Source: an uncultured Clostridia bacterium
GTDB lineage: Bacteria > Bacillota > Clostridia > Oscillospirales > Acutalibacteraceae
Assembly (NCBI GenBank): GCA_937884995.1
Contig: CAKZZL010000018.1
Coordinates: 1 to 25,609, forward strand
Length of the DNA: 25,609 nt
Reading direction: 5' to 3'
Shown here: positions 14,913-20,348 of the stretch, piece by piece
Numbering within the stretch: position 1 is the stretch's first letter
How the letters are laid out: every line of letters starts with the position of its first letter
The notes under the pieces: model-generated
Database searches by the model: none
What the model saw: the letters and a program-made list of their open reading frames with translations, nothing else
What the model was told of the DNA's origin: nothing
Program-made: the position numbers and the translations under genes

Positions 14913-16156
14913 ATTATACAGAATCACTAGAATATGTTCACAGTTTGCAGAGATTCGGCATGAAACCGGGGCTTGAGAGAATAAAAGAACTTCTTGAAAT
15001 CCTGGGAAATCCCCAGGATAAATTCAAGGCAATACATGTTGCCGGTACAAACGGCAAAGGTTCAAGTTCCACTATGATGGCTGAAATCCTGAAAAGCACA
15101 GGATATAAGACGGGACTGTATACATCTCCTTATGTATTGCAGTTTCGTGAGAGAATAAAAATCAACTCAGAAATGATCAGTGAGGACTGCCTTGCGCAAT
15201 CTTTGACAATTGTGAAGGAAAAGATTGATCTCCTGAATCAGAAAAATATTGAAATTACTGAGTTCGAAGCTATAACTGCGGCAGCCTTTGTATTTTTTGC
15301 AAATGAAGGCTGCGATTTTGCAGTTATTGAAGTAGGACTGGGAGGCAGACTTGATGCCACAAATGTCTTGAAAAGTCCTGCTGCATGCGTAATTACGTCA
15401 ATATCATATGATCATATGGATGTTTTGGGTGACAACATATCGCAGATTACAAATGAAAAATGCGGAATTATTAAGGAAAAAGTTCCTGTATTCACATCAA
15501 AAAATCAGGATGCGAATGCTCTTGCAGTCATAAAGAAAATATGCAGAGGAAATAATAGCGACATATATATATCAAATCCGGATGATGCCATAGTTATTCA
15601 AGATGATGCATATGAGTGCGGATTTGAATATAAAGGGAACACTTACACTCTTTACTTAAACGGAAAACATCAAATTGAAAATGCACTTAATGTCATCGAG
15701 ACAGCAAAGTATTTAAAAATTGCAGAAAAGGATATTTATTCCGGAATAAAGCAAACAAGGATGCTTGCAAGAATGGAAATAATATCACAAAAGCCTCTGA
15801 TTATACGCGAAGGCGGTCATAATGAAGGCTGTGCATTGGCATTAAAAGATTTTATAGAGAGGTATAAGGTAAAAAATATCCACATGATTATCGGCATGAT
15901 GGCTGATAAGGATGTAGAAAAATATATAGGGACAATAGCTCCCTTATGTAAGAGCATAACAACGGTAAGTGCATCCAACAACAGAAGGATGGAAGCCGGG
16001 CAGCTTGCAGCAATTGCAGAAAAATATTGCAGAAATGTAAAGGCTGTGGATAATCCGAAAGAGGCATATATGGATTTAACTTTATCTGCGGATGCAGATG
16101 ATACGATTCTTGTATGCGGTTCTTTTTATCTTATGAGTGATATCTTTTGCTCCTGA
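14909..16156 (+). CDS. folC: Folylpolyglutamate synthase / dihydrofolate synthase
   Basis: 415 residues, Mur-ligase-type fold. The P-loop VAGTNGKGSSSTMMAEIL lies at about 44-61, followed by the folate-binding YTSPYVLQFRERIKIN, the conserved FEAITAAAFVFFA, EVGLGGRLDATNV and the Mur-type SYDHMDVLG, then the ligand loop EKCGIIKEKVPVFT. The C-terminal domain contains MLARMEIISQKPLIIREGGHNEG (family R.E......DGAHN; Asp-Gly-Ala-His is EGGH here) and GMMADKD. It adds glutamate to dihydropteroate and/or tetrahydrofolates in the cytoplasm. The start codon overlaps the nadC stop (ATGA), so it is translationally coupled. Pairing folC with the NAD genes has no obvious pathway logic. Confidence 0.93.
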   Translation: MNYTESLEYVHSLQRFGMKPGLERIKELLEILGNPQDKFKAIHVAGTNGKGSSSTMMAEILKSTGYKTGLYTSPYVLQFRERIKINSEMISEDCLAQSLTIVKEKIDLLNQKNIEITEFEAITAAAFVFFANEGCDFAVIEVGLGGRLDATNVLKSPAACVITSISYDHMDVLGDNISQITNEKCGIIKEKVPVFTSKNQDANALAVIKKICRGNNSDIYISNPDDAIVIQDDAYECGFEYKGNTYTLYLNGKHQIENALNVIETAKYLKIAEKDIYSGIKQTRMLARMEIISQKPLIIREGGHNEGCALALKDFIERYKVKNIHMIIGMMADKDVEKYIGTIAPLCKSITTVSASNNRRMEAGQLAAIAEKYCRNVKAVDNPKEAYMDLTLSADADDTILVCGSFYLMSDIFCS

Positions 16157-16286
16157 AAGAAAATATCAAAAAAGGATGCCTGAAGCCACACAATCTTAAT
16201 GATAGGTGTGAAAGTGCAGGAGTAGCATAGTAAAAGAGTCAAGATTTTATTGCACAGGTCCGTAAAAAATAGACAATAGAAAAAAG

Positions 16287-16324
16287 ACCCCCTTGGTGTA
16301 GAATAAGCATCAAGGGGGTTTTGC
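16287..16324 (+). terminator. Terminator of the nadB-nadC-folC operon
   Basis: GC-rich stem ACCCCCTTG.../...CAAGGGGGT (16287-16295 with 16311-16319), extended by TG/CA pairs, followed by TTTTG. It lies 130 bp after the folC stop. I see no gene in the intervening 16157-16286. Confidence 0.85.
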
Positions 16325-16330
16325 TATGCC

Positions 16331-16471
16331 AAGAAGATGTATGTGTCGGGTATTAACTGTTCAAAGCACCGAGTTTATGAAGAAATGTGCGCTGTCAAAA
16401 AGCATTACGGCGAGCGTGGTTCTGTTGTTACTTACAATATAATGGAGAAATGGCGGTTCGTAAATATATGA
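16331..16471 (+). pseudogene. Relaxase/mobilisation nuclease fragment (PF03432 type)
   Basis: A 47-codon stretch encoding KKMYVSGINCSKHRVYEEMCA VKKHYGERGSVVTYNIMEKW. It resembles the N-terminal YLVSGINCSP..AYEEM...KK.FGK.GG...YH part of MobA/VirD2-type relaxases of clostridial mobilizable elements. The start, the catalytic tyrosine region upstream and all histidine motifs downstream are missing, and it begins within 10 bp of the folC terminator. This is evidence that a conjugative or mobilizable element once reached this spot. Confidence 0.55.
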
Positions 16472-16494
16472 GTTGTAGATTCATATAATAAGTC

Positions 16495-16522
16495 TTGATT
16501 TATGTTTCAAATATGGTACAAT
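16495..16522 (+). promoter_or_regulatory. Promoter in front of the Fic relic
   Basis: TTGATT (16495-16500), a 16-bp spacer and TACAAT (16517-16522), about 48 bp before the start codon of the broken Fic gene. The promoter looks intact although the gene is not. Confidence 0.5.
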
Positions 16523-16569
16523 ATGCAAGAAAACACGCAAGATAATAAGTAAGATGAAAGGCTATTATT

Positions 16570-16933
16570 ATGGAAAAATACGCACAGCCGTTTGACATTA
16601 CAAACAAAATGCTTTCCTGTGTCAGCAGTACTTCCGAAAAAATCGGTAATATTGATTATCAAAACAATCTGAAGAGCAAGCCGCATTTAAGACGAAATAA
16701 TTATTCAGCTTAAATCTAATACAGAAATGCTTCCTTCTTATGTTTCCAAAATGCTTGATGTAATGGAAGATGGCGCTCCGTATTCGACAAATCAGATAAT
16801 GGAAATGCTGGGATTGAAATCAAAGGAAACTTTCAGAAAAAACTATATGAATCCGGCACTTGAAATCAGAGTTGTTAAAATGACAATACCGGATAAGCCA
16901 AACAGTAAAAACCAAAGATATATCAAGCAATAA
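16570..16933 (+). pseudogene. Fic-family protein with the catalytic core deleted
   Basis: The first part (ATG 16570 to stop 16711-16713) encodes MEKYAQPFDITNKMLSCVSS TSEKIG... ending in PHLRRNNYSA, the N-terminus of a Fic protein (family: F.IT..IL..V.EI.E..G.......P.LRR.NRI). Immediately downstream in another frame, about 16715-16933 encodes LPSYVSKMLDVMEDGAPYST NQIMEMLGLKSKETFRKNYM..., and MTIPDKPNSKNQRYIK, the C-terminal winged helix of the same family. The whole Fic core with HPFxxGNGR, about 200 residues, is missing. A clean internal deletion joined the two ends. The C-terminal part could still be translated from ATG 16727 as a 68-residue wing-helix peptide. Function as an AMP-transferase is lost. 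Confidence 0.7.
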
Positions 16934-17037
16934 TTGTTATTCACGAAATGGGCTAAAGAAATATATCTCATGATGGCAAAATGAAAGTGGAATTGAATAA
17001 ACAATTACTTTTTCAAGAAGCACTTTAAATATTGTTT

Positions 17038-17076
17038 GAGCTACACCCATTTTAGTGGGGGTAGCTCAGTCTTTTT
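17038..17076 (+). terminator. Terminator downstream of the Fic relic
   Basis: A stem GAGCTAC/GTAGCTC (17038-17044 with 17061-17067), continued by ACCC/GGG pairing inside, is followed by AGTCTTTTT. Confidence 0.75.
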
Positions 17077-17276
17077 ATTACCGGATAAGGATGAAAACAT
17101 CCGTAAGATTACCACTTTATTTAAGCCTGATTCCACAGTTCTGTTAAAACCTTTGACCACAACTGAACTCATCGGGGATACGCACAATCACTCTATATTT
17201 AACTTCTTCGCTTTTTCAGTTTGCTCAAACGCCCTAAATACGCTGTTTTTGCCACAATTTACTGATATTTATATTC
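17077..17276. other. Gap without a recognisable gene
   Basis: An open plus-strand frame runs through this gap from 17036 to 17290, but it begins inside the terminator hairpin and ends inside the tRNA relic. It has no ribosome binding site and resembles no family I know. I see no gene here. It may be decayed sequence of the former mobile element next to the tRNA fragment. Confidence 0.5.
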
Positions 17277-17320
17277 CTACGAACCAGTAGGTCGGGGGGC
17301 AAGTCCCTCACAGCGTGCTA
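17277..17320 (+). pseudogene. tRNA-Arg(ACG) relic, 3' half only
   Basis: The plus strand starts exactly in an anticodon loop (CTACGAA), continues with 3' anticodon stem CCAGT, variable loop AGGTC, a T-arm with GGGGG and CCCTC but a damaged T-loop, and an acceptor 3' strand ACAGCGT followed by GCTA in place of GCCA. Its CCAGT pairs perfectly with ACTGG of the 5' half at 12421-12460, and 5 of 7 acceptor positions pair with that half (counting one G-U). A terminator follows, as behind a tRNA gene. Confidence 0.7.
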
Positions 17321-17322
17321 AG

Positions 17323-17368
17323 AAACCTTGATAAACTGCGGTTTTTCAAGGTTTTTTATTTTTTTTGT
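17323..17368 (+). terminator. Terminator behind the tRNA relic
   Basis: Stem AAACCTTGA/TCAAGGTTT (17323-17331 with 17346-17354) followed by a very long T tract to about 17368. It is well preserved, consistent with a former tRNA transcription unit. Confidence 0.85.
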
Positions 17369-17514
17369 TTCTAGTCGCCTGATTTTATCTTAAAGACAAA
17401 CACTCATAGAAATAGCCACATTGCGTGAAGTTAAACTTAGACATATTTATGACATATTTGCGTTCAAAGGTGTATCTATTTATTGATTTCAATATGATTT
17501 GTTTAATATTTACG

Positions 17515-17551
17515 CAATACTCTTGACATTTATAGTAGTATTGAGTAAAAT
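17515..17551 (+). promoter_or_regulatory. AbiE promoter and candidate AbiEi operator
   Basis: A perfect -35 TTGACA (17523-17528) and -10 TAAAAT (17546-17551) with 17-bp spacing precede the antitoxin gene. An inverted repeat CAATACT (17515-17521)/AGTATTG (17537-17543) brackets the -35 and reaches the -10. AbiEi antitoxins are known to repress their own promoter through inverted repeats, so this is the probable autoregulatory site. Confidence 0.65.
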
Positions 17552-17572
17552 ATAAACAGCGAAGGTGATATT

Positions 17573-18343
17573 ATGAAATACTATGAAGAGTTTGCAAAGC
17601 TCGGATGCTTTTCCTTTGAAGACGCTGTAAAGCTGATAGGAACAGAAAAAGCAACTTTGCAAATATTGCACGATTACGTTAAAAAAGAATATATTGCCAA
17701 AGTACGCAAGGGTTTGTATGTAGCACTCAGTATGGTTGACGGCGAGCCTATGGCAAACAAGTTTGTCATAGCCTCAAAGCTCAGCAATTCTGCGGCAGTA
17801 TCGCACCATTCTGCCTTTGAGTATTACGGCTATGCTAATCAGGTATCATACGAGGTTTCCGTTTCATCGGAGAGCCGTTTTAATCCTTTTGATTTTAACG
17901 GTATAAGCTATGAGAGAACGGCACCGAATATAACGCAGGGCGTTAATCATAATGCTAACGGTGTTACTGTTACGGATATAGAGCGAACTATCCTTGATTC
18001 GATAAATGATTTTGAAAACAATATGGGGTTTGAAGAGTTAATACAGTGTATAACCTCTATACCTATATTAAACGAGGACAAAATGCTCCGCTATCTTGAG
18101 AAATATGACAAATGCTTTTTGTATCAAAAAACAGGATATATCTTCTCAATGCTGCAAAATGAATTCGGCATAAGTGACAGCTTTCTGAAAACGTGTAAAA
18201 TGAAATCAGGAAACAGCTCCCGCTATCTTGTGAAAGGGACTCGTGGCGGTCAAACAGATTTTAATAACTACTGGCATTTAACTATGCCCAAAAACTATTG
18301 GCAAAATATAACAGGTGGAGGTGACATTAATGCCATCATATAA
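17573..18343 (+). CDS. Type IV toxin-antitoxin system AbiEi-family antitoxin
   Basis: 256 residues. The N-terminal winged helix (about 1-60) reads EEFAKLGCFSFEDAVKLIG.., YVKKEYIAKVRKGLYVAL, the usual AbiEi DNA-binding domain. The next domain has the family segment VIASKLSNSAAVSHHSAFEYYG and TVTDIERTILDSI. AbiEi represses its operon and neutralises the AbiEii nucleotidyltransferase without forming a stable complex with it. GAAGGTGAT precedes the ATG and the gene overlaps the toxin gene by 14 bp. It is the first gene of a two-gene operon placed directly after the tRNA relic, a typical landing site for defence cargo. The pair appears complete. Confidence 0.88.
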   Translation: MKYYEEFAKLGCFSFEDAVKLIGTEKATLQILHDYVKKEYIAKVRKGLYVALSMVDGEPMANKFVIASKLSNSAAVSHHSAFEYYGYANQVSYEVSVSSESRFNPFDFNGISYERTAPNITQGVNHNANGVTVTDIERTILDSINDFENNMGFEELIQCITSIPILNEDKMLRYLEKYDKCFLYQKTGYIFSMLQNEFGISDSFLKTCKMKSGNSSRYLVKGTRGGQTDFNNYWHLTMPKNYWQNITGGGDINAII

Positions 18344-19295
18344 TAAACAGCTACTTGCCGAAAAGGCAAAGGAATTATCGGTAGTCAGAGATACGCTTGA
18401 AAAGGTAATGAGGCTGAGAGATATTCTCGACTTCTTTGATAGCTCTGAACTCCTGAGCGACAGTCTTGCACTAAAGGGCGGAACAGCTATCAATCTTATC
18501 TTCTTCGATTTGCCTCGTCTTTCCGTTGATATTGATCTTGATTTTTGCGTTAATCTTTCAAGAAAAGAAATGATGGAAAAACGCAAGAAAATCGGAGAGC
18601 TGATTGAAAAGTATATGACCGCCGAAGGATATTTGAAGAGTCCGAAGTCAAAGACGCCGCACAGTCTTGACTCCTTTGTGTATTCGTATATCAATGCTGC
18701 CGGTATTACGGATAATATTAAAATTGAAATCAACTATTCGCTTCGCTCTCATGTTCTGCCGACAGAGAAAAGAGAAATCAAATCGGAGGTGTTTGACGGC
18801 AGTTTTAAGGTTAACACGGTTTCCCCGATTGAGATTTACGCAAGCAAAACAGTTGCCCTGCTTACAAGAGCAGCCGCAAGAGATTTGTATGACCTCAACT
18901 ATATGATTCGCTACGGATTATTCAGTGATAACGAGTTGGAGTTATACAGAAAATGCGTTATCTTTTATCTTGCTGTTGCAACGCAAACGTCGCCGTTAGA
19001 ACTTGATTATTCGTCCATAGATGGAATTACGGCTCACAAAATAAAAACAGACTTAAAGCCTGTCATCAGAGTAAAGGATGAATTTGAGTTAGACAAAGCA
19101 AAGAAAACCGTAACGGAATTCTTAAAACAGAATCTGTATATTACGGAACAAGAACAACAATTCTTGAAGAAGTTTAAGAAAGGTTATTACAAGCCTGAAT
19201 TACTGTTTGATGATGAGGATACGTTGAGCCGCATCAAGAATCATCCGATGGCAATTTGGAAAACGAATAATAACCTTGATATTTCTGCAAGATAA
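18330..19295 (+). CDS. AbiEii/AbiGii-family nucleotidyltransferase toxin
   Basis: 321 residues from ATG 18330, chosen because GGAGGTGA lies 5 nt upstream; the longer GTG-type start at 18315 lies within that site. The nucleotidyltransferase motif is LALKGGTAINLIFFDLPRLS VDIDLDF at about residues 46-72: a GG-T followed by D-x-D, here DIDLD. Downstream, the third acidic strand IKIEINY, the basic EIYASKTVALLTRAAARDLYD and a helical C-terminus match AbiEii. Related toxins transfer nucleotides to tRNA or use GTP to stop growth during phage infection. All visible catalytic residues are kept, so it should be active. It overlaps the antitoxin gene. Confidence 0.9.
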   Translation: MPSYNKQLLAEKAKELSVVRDTLEKVMRLRDILDFFDSSELLSDSLALKGGTAINLIFFDLPRLSVDIDLDFCVNLSRKEMMEKRKKIGELIEKYMTAEGYLKSPKSKTPHSLDSFVYSYINAAGITDNIKIEINYSLRSHVLPTEKREIKSEVFDGSFKVNTVSPIEIYASKTVALLTRAAARDLYDLNYMIRYGLFSDNELELYRKCVIFYLAVATQTSPLELDYSSIDGITAHKIKTDLKPVIRVKDEFELDKAKKTVTEFLKQNLYITEQEQQFLKKFKKGYYKPELLFDDEDTLSRIKNHPMAIWKTNNNLDISAR

Positions 19296-19362
19296 TAAGT
19301 AACTTTATTTAAATATGTGCTTTGTAATATTCACTCTCCAAAAACAGGCATTTTTTCATTGA

Positions 19363-19444
19363 TGTGGTCAAACCTGTGGTCAAATTACTGCACCAAATTT
19401 GTGGTCAAAAGACCCAAAGGCAAAATATTAAAAACCTGACCACA
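19363..19444. repeat. Repeats of TGTGGTCAAA
   Basis: Three perfect direct copies at 19363-19372, 19375-19384 and 19400-19409 (starts 12 and 25 bp apart, close to helical phase), plus a degenerate inverted copy CTGACCACA at 19436-19444. They lie outside any intact gene, 70 bp after the AbiE toxin. Phased short repeats of this kind are arm-type sites for tyrosine integrases near attachment sites. They could also be the decayed 3' end of an integrase gene. This is a guess from layout. Confidence 0.4.
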
Positions 19445-19452
19445 AGTTCGTC

Positions 19453-19493
19453 AAAATTAAAACAGCCGAGTTGTAATAAATACAATTCGGCTG
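19453..19493 (-). terminator. Terminator of the minus-strand Fic relic
   Basis: 13-bp stem with one G-T pair (CAGCCGAGTTGTA/TACAATTCGGCTG, 19463-19493), then TTTTAATTTT on the minus strand. It begins 6 bp after the stop of the Fic relic. Confidence 0.75.
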
Positions 19494-19498
19494 AATAT

Positions 19499-19931
19499 TT
19501 ATGTGTCTTTTCTTAAAATGTTCAGGTATTTCTCGTAAGAATATACTTTTGCTTTTCCCACCTTTGCAGTTTGTTTTAAAATATCTTTATCGCAAAGCAA
19601 ATCTATATATTTTGCCGTTGTGATTAAGATAAACGAAGAATTCTACATGAAGGATGAACGCAAAAAATGACCATGCCGGAGAACTTAATCTCTGACATGG
19701 CCATCTTCTTTTTAGGTTAGCCGCTTGAAGACTGTCACTCAAAGCCTTTTTGTTTAATCCCTAAGTGAAGCCCTACAAAAGAGCGACTTTTTTATTTGCT
19801 TCAACCAGCAGTCTTTGTATTTCGTTGTCTGTTTCAATAGTCGGAACAGGAGGCAAAGGATTAGGGCGGAAGGATTTATACTCTGCTTCGCCTGATAAAT
19901 TGCTGACGAATTTTCCTGCGCGGTTTTTCAA
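19499..19931 (-). pseudogene. Second Fic-family gene with the core deleted
   Basis: The minus strand opens at TTG 19931 (GAGGTG 6 nt upstream) with LKNRAGKFVSNLSGEAEYKS FRPNPLPPVPTI..., then EIQRLLVEANKKVALL and stop at 19773. This is the Fic N-terminal domain (family: N.AG.Y......GYK.F.P.PLPP.P). After 130 bp of unrelated sequence, 19630-19499 encodes TTAKYIDLLCDKDILKQTAK VGKAKVYSYEKYLNILRKDT, a C-terminal winged helix as found at the end of Fic proteins. The catalytic core is gone. This gene differs in type from the Fic relic at 16570 and lies on the other strand. It cannot be active. Confidence 0.65.
19668..19713 (+). terminator. Plus-strand terminator inside the second Fic relic
   Basis: 15-position stem with two mismatches and one G-T (19668-19682 with 19689-19703), followed by TCTTCTTTTT. 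A short open plus-strand frame ending INEEFYMKDERKK then stop at 19668-19670 runs into it. Together they look like the 3' end of an inserted foreign gene that replaced the Fic core; its identity is unknown. Confidence 0.5.
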
Positions 19932-20158
19932 TTCAATCACCTCAAAATGAAAATCACAATTGAATTATACGATAGAAATTTCAAAAAATCAATAATTTTT
20001 GAAATTGTTCCGCATTTTCAATGCTGAATTTTCAATTGTTTACAATTGTAAGTCATTCTACAATTATATGAAAATTTTACAAAGCTTATCAATAGTTTTG
20101 AGAAAAACAATAAAAAAGAGCGAACAATTCAAAACAAGCAAGGATTTTAATCAGTTTC

Positions 20159-20186
20159 TTGCTTTTATTATTATGTATGATATAAT
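20159..20186 (+). promoter_or_regulatory. Promoter of the fucosidase operon
   Basis: TTGCTT (20159-20164), 16-bp spacer, TATAAT (20181-20186), about 45 bp before the short upstream ORF. The preceding stretch 19932-20158 is very AT-rich and holds no gene that I recognise. Confidence 0.6.
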
Positions 20187-20231
20187 TGTGCTGTTACCTG
20201 AAAAGAGTAAAATGCAGGAGAAAATGTCTGA

Positions 20232-20348
20232 GTGATAATTAATGTAAATGATTTTTGCAAAAGTGAAAATGCGTCGCTCTGTATAGAAAAAGCAGTTAAG
20301 GCAACAGGTGCAAAAAACTTGCTTAATAATGAAAACAAAGAATTATGA
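20232..20348 (+). CDS. Small ORF (38 residues) coupled to the fucosidase gene
   Basis: GTG start, with AGGAG about 10 nt upstream. The peptide begins IINVNDFCKSENASLCIEKA and ends NNENKEL. It resembles the very N-terminus of right-handed beta-helix enzymes of the pectate-lyase/GH28 kind (I.V.DFG......S..IEKAV..), so it may be the stump of a lost polysaccharide-degrading enzyme. Its stop codon overlaps the fucosidase ATG (ATGA). That ATG has no good ribosome binding site of its own, so the small ORF may be kept because it feeds ribosomes to the enzyme gene. Assignment is tentative. Confidence 0.4.
   Translation: MIINVNDFCKSENASLCIEKAVKATGAKNLLNNENKEL

Noticed and set aside
17036..17290. 84-codon plus-strand open frame
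   Set aside because: It begins inside a terminator stem and ends inside the tRNA relic, has no ribosome binding site and no family resemblance.
19999..20235. 78-codon plus-strand open frame before the fucosidase
   Set aside because: No ribosome binding site; it contains the promoter elements of the next operon and has a low-complexity AT-rich composition.
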